The position numbers and the translations under genes were made by a program. The notes below the pieces were generated by a model. It made no database searches. It was given only the letters and a program-made list of their open reading frames with translations, and was not told the origin of the DNA. A stretch of DNA of 38,851 nt from a virus, in IMG/VR virus record IMGVR_UViG_3300030105_002547, positions 1 to 38,851 of that record. One strand, 5' to 3'. How positions within the stretch are numbered: position 1 is the first letter of the stretch; every line of letters begins with the position of its first letter. Positions 1 through 7,973 of this stretch are shown here, piece after piece.

Positions 1-2
1 TT

Positions 3-359
3 GGCGGCGGCGGTTCAAACGAAAGTGGCAATGCGGGCGCAGGTGGCGGCGGCGGGTCAGGAGCGAGAGCGAGCTTTTACGCTGTTGATGGCTCGGGCGG
101 TGTAGGCATTCTCGGCCAAGGTAATAATGGCACAGGGTCTATATCTAGTCCCGGCGGTGGTGGGTCAGGCGGTGAAGACGGTGGCGACGTTATAGGCACG
201 GCACTGACAGCTGGGTATTCGGGGTCTTTCGGCGCTGGCGGGTCATCGCAGACACAAAGCACAGGTGGCGCTGTTGCTAATCGAGGCGCGAACGGTGCTG
301 TGAGAATACTCTGGGGCGCAGGTCGAGAATTCCCATCAACTGATGTAGGGCAATCATAA
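3..359 (+). CDS. Glycine-rich adhesin/fibre tip, C-terminal fragment
   Basis: This is the end of a gene that starts outside the left edge; it is open from base 3 and ends in TAA at 357-359. The 118 visible residues are dominated by Gly runs (GGGGS, AGGGGSG, SPGGGGSGG) and end with AVRILWGAGREFPSTDVGQS. Glycine-rich distal adhesins of this look (polyglycine-sandwich type, as in T-even gp38-like tips) bind host surface receptors; that role is inferred here from composition and position. The stop overlaps the ATG of the next gene (TAATG), so the two are probably translationally coupled. The right end of the window carries the beginning of a similar glycine-rich gene (from 38412), so the two are probably parts of one gene broken by the contig ends. 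Confidence 0.75.
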   Translation, partial: GGGGSNESGNAGAGGGGGSGARASFYAVDGSGGVGILGQGNNGTGSISSPGGGGSGGEDGGDVIGTALTAGYSGSFGAGGSSQTQSTGGAVANRGANGAVRILWGAGREFPSTDVGQS

Positions 360-931
360 TGTTAAAAGTAAATTTGACTACACTAGTCGCCACAAGAGAG
401 GCGCCACCGAAAAACATACGCGGGCTGGCGCCGGTGTCCCTGCAGAACCTGCAAACAGCTATCGACCCAGTGCCAGAGAATGTATTGGGTGTCGAGTGGT
501 GGCCCGAGGTGTACACGCCACAAGTGTTTGACGCGGCGGTGAAGTACGTGAGCGGTGAAGTGTTCATGGTCGACTATGCCAACAGAACAGTAATAGTTAC
601 CGATGTTTTGAGCAGCTACACCGTAGCAGAACTTGCAGAGCGTGCGGCAGCGTATGAAGCTGAAGCCGTTGCCTTTTTTGCAAATGTAGTGCAGCATCAC
701 TTAGACAGCAGCGTGCAACCCTACAACTACGACAGCATATTATCACTGTGTACTTACGCCACCTCACCTACGGCTAAATTTGCCAATGAAGGTGCGGCAG
801 GCATTGCTTGGCGGGATGCGTGTTGGTCACACACGTACACGGTACTTGCAGCAGTAAAAGCCGGTAGTCGTGCAGAACCCACCGCCGAAGAGTTGGCGGC
901 AGAACTCCCTGCACTAGTGTGGCCGTCATGA
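359..931 (+). CDS. Tail fibre assembly chaperone-like protein
   Basis: The 190-residue protein lies directly after the glycine-rich fibre gene and overlaps its stop by one base, as tail fibre chaperones usually do. The C-terminal half (around residues 120-165) has the pattern YNYDSILSLCTYATSP followed by GIAWRDACWSHTY, which is typical of the conserved C-terminus of small phage fibre-assembly proteins. Such proteins help trimerise or attach the distal fibre and are generally not enzymes. No signal peptide or membrane segment is visible. Upstream of the ATG only a weak AGGG is seen, so translation probably depends on coupling. The last four bases overlap the start of the holin gene. The chaperone role rests on resemblance and context. 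Confidence 0.65.
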   Translation: MLKVNLTTLVATREAPPKNIRGLAPVSLQNLQTAIDPVPENVLGVEWWPEVYTPQVFDAAVKYVSGEVFMVDYANRTVIVTDVLSSYTVAELAERAAAYEAEAVAFFANVVQHHLDSSVQPYNYDSILSLCTYATSPTAKFANEGAAGIAWRDACWSHTYTVLAAVKAGSRAEPTAEELAAELPALVWPS

Positions 932-1269
932 ATATTCTAGGTAAGCTGTTCGGCAGCGACAAAGCGATCAGTAAAATGGTGGATGGGGTGTATGATGGGC
1001 TAGATGCCGTCGTTTACACGTCCGAAGAGAAAGCGGATAACTTCCGCAAACTGCTTACATTGTACGAACCGTTCAAGATAGCGCAGCGGTTTTTGGCCTT
1101 GATCTTTGGCATACCCTATGCCCTCGCATGGCTGGTAAGTTTTGGCATGTCATTCTTCGTTGATATAACCTTCCAGCTACAGTTGCTTAGTGGTACTATG
1201 GGCCAGATTGTATTGGCCATAATTGCCTTCTATTTTTTGGGGGGTACGCTTTCCGGGTTTAAAAAATGA
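928..1269 (+). CDS. Holin, GTA-holin (3TM) type
   Basis: The 113-residue protein begins with an acidic, soluble N-terminal half (VDGVYDGLDAVVYTSEEKADN) that resembles the GTA_holin_3TM family, in which a short conserved acidic stretch precedes membrane helices. Hydrophobic segments are visible at about residues 54-78 and 90-107, and the protein ends in FKK. Holins accumulate in the inner membrane and open it at a set time so that the endolysin reaches the cell wall. A GTG at 919 would add three residues, but the ATG at 928 overlaps the upstream stop as ATGA and is preferred. The stop overlaps the endolysin start in the same ATGA arrangement, giving a compact lysis cassette. Confidence 0.75.
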   Translation: MNILGKLFGSDKAISKMVDGVYDGLDAVVYTSEEKADNFRKLLTLYEPFKIAQRFLALIFGIPYALAWLVSFGMSFFVDITFQLQLLSGTMGQIVLAIIAFYFLGGTLSGFKK

Positions 1270-1655
1270 TAGAGTATTTGGTGGTTCACTGTTCGGCTTC
1301 ACCTCAAGGTCGGGGAGACACCGCCACTACCATACATCGGTGGCACCAAGAGCGGGATTTTGACGGTATTGGGTACCACCGGGTCATATTGGAAGATGGC
1401 ACCATACAGTGTGGGCGCCCTGATTACTGGTTCGGCGCGCATACACGCGGCTACAATGCTAAATCGCTAGGCGTATGTCTTATCGGTGAAGGTGGTGACG
1501 CCACTGAACTACAGTTAAAAGCACTTGTTCAGGTTATAAACGAGTGGTTAGACGTGCACCCTACAGCTGTCGTGATAGGTCATAATGACCTATACTCGGG
1601 TAAGACTTGCCCCGGCTTCGATGTAAAAGATTGGTGGGGTGATGCTAATGAGTGA
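1266..1655 (+). CDS. Endolysin: N-acetylmuramoyl-L-alanine amidase (Amidase_2, T7 lysozyme-like)
   Basis: The 129-residue protein is a single Amidase_2 domain that cuts the amide bond between N-acetylmuramic acid and L-alanine in peptidoglycan. The zinc ligands are visible as His8 (VVHCSAS), His106 (VIGHNDL) and Cys115 (GKTCPGFD). Tyr37 (GIGYH) and Lys113 occupy the positions of the T7 lysozyme catalytic pair. There is no cell-wall-binding domain and no signal peptide, so release depends on the holin just upstream. The size is close to T7 lysozyme, slightly shorter at the N-terminus. T7 lysozyme also inhibits T7 RNA polymerase, but no such polymerase is seen here, so only the lytic role is supported. 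The start overlaps the holin stop (ATGA). Confidence 0.93.
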   Translation: MIEYLVVHCSASPQGRGDTATTIHRWHQERDFDGIGYHRVILEDGTIQCGRPDYWFGAHTRGYNAKSLGVCLIGEGGDATELQLKALVQVINEWLDVHPTAVVIGHNDLYSGKTCPGFDVKDWWGDANE

Positions 1656-2106
1656 CTACACGCCAGAGCGACGTGCTGGGGTTCTTACACTTAGCTCCGA
1701 AGAGGTTAGATTAGTGGTGCGCGATGAAAACCGTGGACTAGCTGAAGGGATACGTGGGCTAGTCTCTGCAACAGAAAAAATGACCGGGGCAGTCAACGAC
1801 CTTATTGCCGAGTCCCGTGTAAACGATGAGAAATTCGCTAACATAAACGCTCAGCTGACCCATAACGGTAAAGAAGCCGAAGAAGCTAACGCATCACTGC
1901 TCCACTTATCCACTACCGTAATCCCTGAAATAGAACGACGTGTAGCACTTAACGGCTTCAGTGTGTCGACCTTTTGGAAAGCTACCGCCGCCATAGGCAC
2001 ACCCATCAGTCTTATAATCGGCTACATGTACACCAAAATGGAAGCCCGTGACGAACAAATAACTTCACTGGTCGCAGTGCTTACCGAGCTATTAAAAGGC
2101 GTCTAG
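1648..2106 (+). CDS. Coiled-coil protein with C-terminal membrane helix (lysis cassette)
   Basis: The family is not recognised. The protein has 152 residues from the ATG at 1648, which is chosen because a GGTGAT ribosome-binding sequence ends four bases before it; ATG/GTG codons at 1642 and 1639 are possible alternatives. Residues 25-105 are charged and rich in Glu, Ala and Leu, consistent with a coiled coil. One hydrophobic segment follows at about residues 108-128 (FWKATAAIGTPISLIIGYMYT), then a short charged tail. It overlaps the amidase by 8 bp and is the last gene of the late strand, the usual place for lysis accessory proteins. A spanin-like role is possible, but the membrane segment is C-terminal, unlike a classical i-spanin, so function remains open. 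The next gene converges with only 2 bp between stops. Confidence 0.6.
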   Translation: MSDYTPERRAGVLTLSSEEVRLVVRDENRGLAEGIRGLVSATEKMTGAVNDLIAESRVNDEKFANINAQLTHNGKEAEEANASLLHLSTTVIPEIERRVALNGFSVSTFWKATAAIGTPISLIIGYMYTKMEARDEQITSLVAVLTELLKGV

Positions 2107-2108
2107 CT

Positions 2109-4631
2109 TTATCTGTCATGCTCCGCTAAGTGATTGTTCACCGCCGTAGCCACCGCATTAAAATCTACATCTCTGCTGCGCACAGCAAAGGTCAGCGCGG
2201 GGGCGTCAAGCGGATTGCTTTTAGTCGGTAGTGCCACATGGTTGCTCGCGGTCATTAGCCGGGTCAACGCTCGGGGCCTAAACGGTGTGGGGTGATCGTC
2301 ATTTCTACATGACTGCCCATACCCTGTAGATTTTATCGCCAGCATTGCAGTGACAAATTTCCCCTGCGCCTTGCGCTCAAACTCTAGCCGTTGCATCAAC
2401 GGGCTTTCCAGCACCTTGAAAATATCCACAGCGGTAACGTATACACTAGGCCACATTTCGATAGCGGCCTCGGCTGCAAAATCAATATCACTCTTAGCCA
2501 TGCCTGCCATAATGTTTTTGGCTTCCGTTGCTTTGGGCGGCTCTACCAGTTTCTCTTTATCCACGTCCATCTTAGATAACCAGCGGTATACACTGCGGCC
2601 CCACAATGGCATCCCATCTTCATCACGCTCTTGCAGCCACTCGTTAAGCGCAGTGAAGTAGTGCCCCTTGCGCCGTGTACGCACGTTCTCCATTACGTAA
2701 AATCTGCGATCGCCATCCGGTATGGCTAAAGCATTGGCGTGGTTGGACAGGAACAGGAACGAGGTGTTGGCTACTACGCTGCGCTTTTTTTCATGTTTGG
2801 AGTTAATGGTTATGACCTGCCCGCTGCGAGGGTCGACATACGTTTTCAGTTTTTCATAGGCCCCATAACGGCTGTTGCCGTCTACGGCCTTGGCCTCTTC
2901 AACCACCACAAAGGCTTTTTCACGCCATTCATTGAACTGGCTGTCGCCGGTGATGTTAGCCAGCTCTTCAGTGGCGCAGTTGGCGGCGCCTAGCAGCGTC
3001 TCTATCATGTCCGCTAGCGTCGACCGGCCTAGACCCTGCTGATGGCCTATCATTACCATGGCGGTGCCCCTGAAGCTCATGTCTTGGCACTTAGCGGCTA
3101 TCGTTTGCAGGAAGTAATGGCGGTCATCTTCATCCGGTATCAGGTACCCTATAAAATCCTCAAACATCTCGATATGGCGAAGGTCAATAGGGCCGTTGCC
3201 CCAGCTGGGCGCCGCGAATAGGTTTACCTTGAGCATACCGTCTTGCTTTATCAGCCGGGCGTTAGTGCTGGCATCGAACGTCGACCCGTGTACAACCACC
3301 CTAGCCGGGGAGTTGCGCCACATAGCGGTCAGCGGTATACGTTTGGATTTACCGTCAAACGTCTCTATCTGCACCTTGTTAGGGAACATGTTATTAAATG
3401 CCTCGGGGGCATACGCCATAGTGCGGTCTTTGGATTTCAAATCACGAATTTTATTTTCAATCGCATCGAAAACGTACTTACTGGTCAGCTCTGCCGCCGG
3501 GTCGTACATGCCAGCCTCGGGGCCACCAGTGGTAGCCACAAAGGATAAGAAGTCAGGTGTCTTGAACGCTGAGCAGCTGCCGTGAAAGCAGTTAAACCGC
3601 CGCACTGTAACATCGTCAGAACAGTACCCGATAGGTGAATAGCCAGCGGTTATATTACCGTCAGAGTGTAGGTGCGACTGCGGGCACACCACATCGAAGT
3701 ACTCGCCACCGTTATAGGCCATTACTTGCTCTTGACTGTATAGCCACTCTAGCACCGGGTCGATAAAACCGTTAAGGGCCTGCGCGGTAGGTGCCAGCGG
3801 TGACCATGGCGAGGTGCCCGTGTTTACACCACCCCTGCGCTTTAGTGCTTCGTCAGCATCTACAAGCACCTCTTCCCAGTTGGCGTTCAGATTCAGGCCG
3901 TCGATTATCTCTTGAGGGGTATAGGTTACTTCGTTAATTTCAGTGACCCGGGAAACAAAGCCACCCTTGCCGTCTTTACCGTTAATGCCTTCGGGCATAC
4001 GTACCCATTTGTTAGGCAGCTTGCCGCCGTCGTCACTGGCACCGGATTCGTACACCAGTTGAACTAGTGCAGTGGCAGGGCCTAGACCTTCTACGGGTTT
4101 GGTGAGAATGTAACCCCACTGCCAATTCCCCTCGCTGGTTTCCAGCTTGTATGACGGTTTAAAGGCTTTAGGTATTACAGATTCTTTTACTTTGGTGCCT
4201 ATGTCGTCAAGCACTATGAGGTGCAGTGACGAAAAATCCACTTGCCGGTGGTATGTCCTGCCGTCAGTTGTGTCGGGTGTAAACGAGCTGGTCGATATGT
4301 ACAGTGACTTGGGCGCCGAGGTTTCCAGCAGCTCATACATGGCTTCTTCAGGCTGTGCCCACCACCCCGCCGAGCGTGGCGACTTAACACAGGTGACAAT
4401 GTTAGCACCCGGCAGCAGGCCCGCATGGTAAATACGGTCAATAAAGTTTTCCACTTTGTGCGCGTTGTACTCTCGGGACTCGAATTTTATGGCTTTCAGC
4501 GCAGTGGCGCCGCCAGTGGATGGCGTCGGTGGTGGGGCTTCAGCCGCGGCCATGTCCTCTAAAGCGCCTATAAGGTCTTTATTGGGTTGCTTTTTAGCAG
4601 GGGTAGTTGTATTCTCTGGCGTATCAGTCAT
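2109..4631 (-). CDS. Primase-helicase (PrimPol-like N-terminus, zinc motif, SF3/DUF5906-type helicase)
   Basis: This is the likely replicative primase-helicase, 840 residues from the ATG at 4631. That start has an AGGAC ribosome-binding site upstream; reading further back to 4772 would run into the polymerase gene. Residues 135-150 (HLIVLDDIGTK) resemble the acidic catalytic strand of primase-polymerase domains. A CHC-type zinc motif is visible at Cys316, His320, Cys348, His350 and Cys353. The C-terminal half is a D5/DUF5906-like helicase: the nucleotide loop GHQQGLGRSTL is at 529-539, an acidic Walker B-like strand FVVVEEA at 574-580, a sensor region LFLSN at 626-630 and an arginine finger DGDRR at 639-643. 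The Walker A lysine is replaced by Arg536. It lies just downstream of the DNA polymerase on the same strand. Confidence 0.85.
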   Translation of the reverse strand: MTDTPENTTTPAKKQPNKDLIGALEDMAAAEAPPPTPSTGGATALKAIKFESREYNAHKVENFIDRIYHAGLLPGANIVTCVKSPRSAGWWAQPEEAMYELLETSAPKSLYISTSSFTPDTTDGRTYHRQVDFSSLHLIVLDDIGTKVKESVIPKAFKPSYKLETSEGNWQWGYILTKPVEGLGPATALVQLVYESGASDDGGKLPNKWVRMPEGINGKDGKGGFVSRVTEINEVTYTPQEIIDGLNLNANWEEVLVDADEALKRRGGVNTGTSPWSPLAPTAQALNGFIDPVLEWLYSQEQVMAYNGGEYFDVVCPQSHLHSDGNITAGYSPIGYCSDDVTVRRFNCFHGSCSAFKTPDFLSFVATTGGPEAGMYDPAAELTSKYVFDAIENKIRDLKSKDRTMAYAPEAFNNMFPNKVQIETFDGKSKRIPLTAMWRNSPARVVVHGSTFDASTNARLIKQDGMLKVNLFAAPSWGNGPIDLRHIEMFEDFIGYLIPDEDDRHYFLQTIAAKCQDMSFRGTAMVMIGHQQGLGRSTLADMIETLLGAANCATEELANITGDSQFNEWREKAFVVVEEAKAVDGNSRYGAYEKLKTYVDPRSGQVITINSKHEKKRSVVANTSFLFLSNHANALAIPDGDRRFYVMENVRTRRKGHYFTALNEWLQERDEDGMPLWGRSVYRWLSKMDVDKEKLVEPPKATEAKNIMAGMAKSDIDFAAEAAIEMWPSVYVTAVDIFKVLESPLMQRLEFERKAQGKFVTAMLAIKSTGYGQSCRNDDHPTPFRPRALTRLMTASNHVALPTKSNPLDAPALTFAVRSRDVDFNAVATAVNNHLAEHDR

Positions 4632-4673
4632 GGCAGTTAGTCCTGTTCTGGTTGTACATTTGGGTTGGTAAAT

Positions 4674-4703
4674 AGCCTCGCCGGGCAGTCGGCGGGGCTT
4701 TTT
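4674..4703 (+). terminator. Rho-independent terminator pointing right, antisense to its neighbours
   Basis: A 10-bp stem (4674-4683 with 4690-4699, one T-G wobble) closes a 6-nt loop and is followed by a run of five T on the plus strand. Both flanking genes are on the minus strand, and no T-run follows the stem in their direction. It would therefore stop rightward transcripts, such as read-through from the lysis genes across the primase-helicase gene. On minus-strand mRNA the same stem would be a hairpin between the polymerase and primase cistrons. Confidence 0.7.
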
Positions 4704-4711
4704 ATTGCCTA

Positions 4712-6697
4712 TTATTTGCCGTATCTGGCCATTATTACCGGTTCCGCTTTCAGGGGTAACCCTTCGGCCCACTCTGGAGTGTATTCCATATACCCCTGTA
4801 AATCCACGGCCATTTGTGCAGCTTCACTTTCAAACACTTCCAGTATGGCTTCATCGTGTACATGCCCCACCACGGGGAAATCGTCAGCGTCCAGCGCCTC
4901 TAGGGCCTCGCGCATTAAACAGGCCGACGCGCACTGTGTAACATTCTCCGCTAAAAAACCGCCCCATAATCGCATGCGGGGCCATTCGTCAGTGCTGTCG
5001 GCTTTAGGTTGCACGCTGGCTTTCATGCAGGTGACCGTGCCATCGTCTATTCGGGCATACGGGTACTGTATAACCGTGTCATTAGGCATTATGCACATCA
5101 GGGTACCGCCCAGCAGATTGGCCACATATATGTACCGTATGCGCCCGGCGTGGTGAACAGTGGAAGGGTTGCGCACTGCGGTTATGGCAGCATACGCCAG
5201 CTCGTCCCAAAACACCCCGGCCCAGCGGTTAGCTTTGCGCCAGCGGTCGACAATATCACTAACCACATCATCGTCAAGCGTCAGGCCGTAGTTCTTAGCC
5301 ATGGCCTGAAACGCGCCTACCGCCCCGCCGTAGCCGAGTGACAGGTTAGCCACTTTGCCGATCTGCCGGTCAGGTAAGTCCATGGCAGACGCGGTTTCTA
5401 TGTAAATGTCGCGCCCGGCCCTGAACACGTCCAGCACCAGCTCACTCTTGGCGGTGTTAGCCAGCCATGGCAGCATTCTAGCCTCTATAGCAGACCAATC
5501 ACCCACCACAAACACATGGCCTGTAGCGGGCACTAGGGCGGGCCTGAGCAGCTTGGCTAGTGTGTCCATTACCGGCATAGGTATGTCGCCGCCCTTGCGC
5601 ATTATGCCGATAAGCCGGGTAGTGTCTTCGGCGCTGTAGCAATCCCGTTTCATGTTGTGCAGCTGCAGCCCTTTGGAGCTGTACCGCTGTGTCTGGCCAG
5701 CGCCAGCGAATATAAAGGCACCGTGTACACGATCAGTGTTGGGGTCAGCCATGGACAGCATACGGTTGAACTTGGCCACACTAGACTTGCCGCCTTGATC
5801 AATAAGGTCAATAACCTCACACCAGTGAGGGTCTAATAGGGGGCAGTCTAGCAGCTGGCTTCGGGCCGACTTGTCTAGCGTGTATTTTACCGGTGCGGTT
5901 TCGTTTTTGGTGGCTTTGGTGATGCACTGCAACAGCTTAGGCGTACCAGCGAACTTGGCTACAAGGTGGTCGCGTAGGCGGCTAGTGTGGGTAACAGCGG
6001 TTATCAATCCGTTAGTCAGGGTGGACAGCTGGCGCCCAAGCTCTGCTTTCTCATCGGCGGCATACTTCTGTGCCAGTGTAGCCAGTTCACGGTCTATCTT
6101 TACGCCCCGGTCGTTAATACGCTCGTTAACGCGCCAGTCATGTTTGTCCTGTTCAGACAGTGGGCGCAGCATAGTGGTAAGCCCTGCCGCCGCCTGTGAG
6201 TCTTTCACACAGTACCGGCCCATTTGGCCCAGTAGCGCCGGGCTAGATTCAAACTCGCCGGTCTTCTTATTGGGGATGCACATGCGGCGGATAAGCGCCG
6301 CGCCGGTGTGGTCTTTCTTGTGCGTGGCTTTGGTGGCACGGGTGGCAGCGTCTAGGCCAGCTGGCAGTGCGTTTACACGGCACTGTGCAGCGGTGCACAC
6401 CCATTTGTCAGGGTCTAGCGCCGGGAATCCGTAGTCGGGTACCGCTATGTATTCATAAATTAGTTGGTCGAAGCGCGCATTATGCGCCTCGACTTCATCG
6501 GCAAACTGTAGTGCCAGCACCAGCTCTGCCGGGGCTGGGGTGTCGGGATACCATAACCACACTTGCCCGTTATGCTTATTAATAAACGAGCATAAAAGAA
6601 TATCGGTAGACGGGTCGGCGGCGTATCTATCGGCGCCGCAGGCTTTTAAGTCCACATGGCTCTTAGTTTCCATGTCAAGTGAGATTACGATAGGCAT
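4712..6697 (-). CDS. Family A DNA polymerase with 3'-5' exonuclease
   Basis: This is the replicative DNA polymerase, 661 residues. The 3'-5' proofreading domain is visible from its motifs: Exo I with Asp8 and Glu10 (SLDMET), Exo II with Asn73 and Asp77 (EAHNARFDQLIYE), and Exo III with Tyr162 and Asp166 (YCVKDS). The polymerase domain carries motif A (VVGDWSAIEARML, Asp400), motif B (Arg444, Lys448, Tyr456-Gly457) and motif C (GHVHDEAILE, His614-Asp615). No 5'-3' nuclease domain is present, as is usual for phage enzymes of this family. A GGAG ribosome-binding site precedes the ATG. It lies between a small unknown gene (2-bp gap) and the primase-helicase gene, so a replication operon is clear. 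All key residues are intact. Confidence 0.95.
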   Translation of the reverse strand: MPIVISLDMETKSHVDLKACGADRYAADPSTDILLCSFINKHNGQVWLWYPDTPAPAELVLALQFADEVEAHNARFDQLIYEYIAVPDYGFPALDPDKWVCTAAQCRVNALPAGLDAATRATKATHKKDHTGAALIRRMCIPNKKTGEFESSPALLGQMGRYCVKDSQAAAGLTTMLRPLSEQDKHDWRVNERINDRGVKIDRELATLAQKYAADEKAELGRQLSTLTNGLITAVTHTSRLRDHLVAKFAGTPKLLQCITKATKNETAPVKYTLDKSARSQLLDCPLLDPHWCEVIDLIDQGGKSSVAKFNRMLSMADPNTDRVHGAFIFAGAGQTQRYSSKGLQLHNMKRDCYSAEDTTRLIGIMRKGGDIPMPVMDTLAKLLRPALVPATGHVFVVGDWSAIEARMLPWLANTAKSELVLDVFRAGRDIYIETASAMDLPDRQIGKVANLSLGYGGAVGAFQAMAKNYGLTLDDDVVSDIVDRWRKANRWAGVFWDELAYAAITAVRNPSTVHHAGRIRYIYVANLLGGTLMCIMPNDTVIQYPYARIDDGTVTCMKASVQPKADSTDEWPRMRLWGGFLAENVTQCASACLMREALEALDADDFPVVGHVHDEAILEVFESEAAQMAVDLQGYMEYTPEWAEGLPLKAEPVIMARYGK

Positions 6698-6699
6698 GG

Positions 6700-7119
6700 T
6701 TAGTGGCTCCTGCCGGTAGGGAAGGGCACAACATTAGCGGCGGTGTCGCCGGTGTCGCCGGTGTCGGGGTCGGGGTCGGTGCCGTCGCCGCCTGAAGGGT
6801 CGTACACCATTTCATCCCCCACCACTCTTATTGTGGGGAGCCTAGACACCATGTAGCCTATGGTGTCCTCTACCTCGCGCACCATGCCGTGTATGGCTCC
6901 CACCTTGTCCGCGAAGTCCATCTCATCCTCATCCATAATGTTATCGACTTCAACTTTAAGGGCGCTGCCGAGTATGTCCATGGCTTGAGCGGCGACAAGC
7001 AGCATAACTGCCGGGGCCGGTACATGCTCGGGTATACCGTCATCAACTAGCTTTTGCAGTAGCACGTTTATCGAAGCATGGGCGGAGTTAGATATGTGTG
7101 TTAAGTGTTTTTTTGACAT
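6700..7119 (-). CDS. Unknown small acidic protein with Asp/Gly/Thr repeat tail
   Basis: The family is not recognised. The ATG at 7119 is chosen over one at 7164 because AGGTG lies at the right distance before it; this gives 139 residues beginning MSKKHLTHIS. The first 100 residues look helical and amphipathic (HASINVLLQKLVDDGIPEHV, then VEVDNIMDEDEMDFADKVGAI). The tail is a low-complexity stretch of Asp, Gly, Thr and Pro encoded by short tandem repeats around 6740-6785 (DPDPDTGDTGDTA). It lies 2 bp upstream of the DNA polymerase, so a replication accessory role is possible but only from position. A terminator lies between it and the gene before it, so it may have its own control. Confidence 0.6.
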   Translation of the reverse strand: MSKKHLTHISNSAHASINVLLQKLVDDGIPEHVPAPAVMLLVAAQAMDILGSALKVEVDNIMDEDEMDFADKVGAIHGMVREVEDTIGYMVSRLPTIRVVGDEMVYDPSGGDGTDPDPDTGDTGDTAANVVPFPTGRSH

Positions 7120-7153
7120 AGTGTACACCTTACTTTGTTGGGTTGTGAATATG

Positions 7154-7177
7154 AAAACGGCCACTGGATAGTGGCCG
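7154..7177 (-). terminator. Leftward rho-independent terminator
   Basis: A perfect 7-bp stem (7158-7164 with 7171-7177) closes a 6-nt loop. Read on the minus strand it is followed by four T. It separates the 239-residue gene at 7225-7944 from the genes for the 139-residue protein and the polymerase. It probably works as a partial terminator, since no clear promoter was found further left. Confidence 0.6.
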
Positions 7178-7181
7178 ATCT

Positions 7182-7217
7182 GGTTTACAGGTTTTACAGG
7201 TTTTACAGGTTTTACAG
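7182..7217. repeat. Four tandem copies of a 9-bp unit
   Basis: Three exact copies of GTTTTACAG, preceded by one degenerate copy (GGTTTACAG), lie between the terminator hairpin and the stop codon of the 239-residue gene. The unit contains TTTACA, the core of the octamer found throughout the genome. It is non-coding and its role is unknown. Confidence 0.85.
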
Positions 7218-7224
7218 GTTAATC

Positions 7225-7944
7225 TTACGCTTTAGCTTTGCGTCCTGCACGCTGTCGGGTGCGTGTAGGCGTTACAACAGCAGGCTCAGGCTCAGGCTCA
7301 GGCTCGACAACAGGCTCAGGCTCAGGCTCGACAACAGGCTCAGGCTTAGCGACTGCTTTTACCGGAGCCGCAGGCTCAGCCTCAGGGTCTGGGAGGTCAA
7401 CCCACTCGTCAACAGTCAATACGGGGGTGTAAATCTTGCCGTATTTCTTGTGTTTGTAGCTTGAGGTGTCCAGTAGCACTACAGGGCAGACAGCAGCCTC
7501 GCCAGCTTTGGCGCGGTCAAGTATCTTACCTAGCAGTTCAGCTACAACAGCCTTGCCACCGCGAGAAGACACTTTATACAGCAATTGCATACCGTCTTCG
7601 GCGCCCTCTATACCTTTCAGCGCGAACGCCACTTGCGCGTCCCACTTAACGCCAGCGGGAAGGTCAGGCAAGTCTGCCATCACTATTGCGCCAGTGCCTG
7701 CTACGGCCATGCGCTCGTCAACCAGCTTGCCGTCGAGCCATGCAACATACCCTTGAGCATAGCTGTTAGGGTCGATAACAAAGGCCGAGTCAGCACCCGC
7801 GTCGGTGTCCTCTGCGCCATACACCCACTCACCGGCTTTAGTCATTTTCAGGAACAGGAAATCGCCTGAAGTGTCCGCAGGAGTGGCCGCAGCGGCGGTT
7901 TCAAGATTGTCAATTAAACTAGATATTACGGAAGGTAGTGCCAT
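7225..7944 (-). CDS. Conserved phage protein, possible ssDNA-binding replication accessory
   Basis: The 239-residue protein matches in appearance a conserved phage family found next to DUF2800 nucleases and DNA polymerases, with features such as GDFLFLKMTKAGEWVYGAED near the N-terminus and YKHKKYGKIYTPVLTVDEW around residue 170. The last 60 residues are a Pro-Glu-Pro repeat encoded by nearly identical 6-bp units, followed by a basic tail (TRTRQRAGRKAKA). A ssDNA-binding role is inferred from the neighbourhood and is not shown by any motif. The acidic tail followed by basic residues differs from the plain acidic tip of bacterial SSB. It lies 29 bp downstream of the DUF2800 gene and ahead of a terminator. 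The ribosome-binding site is weak (AGAGAG). Confidence 0.65.
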   Translation of the reverse strand: MALPSVISSLIDNLETAAAATPADTSGDFLFLKMTKAGEWVYGAEDTDAGADSAFVIDPNSYAQGYVAWLDGKLVDERMAVAGTGAIVMADLPDLPAGVKWDAQVAFALKGIEGAEDGMQLLYKVSSRGGKAVVAELLGKILDRAKAGEAAVCPVVLLDTSSYKHKKYGKIYTPVLTVDEWVDLPDPEAEPAAPVKAVAKPEPVVEPEPEPVVEPEPEPEPAVVTPTRTRQRAGRKAKA

Positions 7945-7973
7945 GATAATTTCTCTCTGTTTTTAGTCTAGGT

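Noticed and set aside
4665-5156. Plus-strand open frame of 163 codons inside the polymerase gene
   Set aside because: It lies opposite a DNA polymerase with all motifs intact and has no ribosome-binding site or recognisable pattern.
5871-6434. Plus-strand open frame of 187 codons opposite the polymerase gene
   Set aside because: It is an antisense frame of the polymerase with composition typical of a shadow frame.
7262-7352. Regulatory repeat in the GGCTCA tandem units
   Set aside because: The units are in frame and encode the Pro-Glu repeat of the protein tail, so they are coding low complexity.
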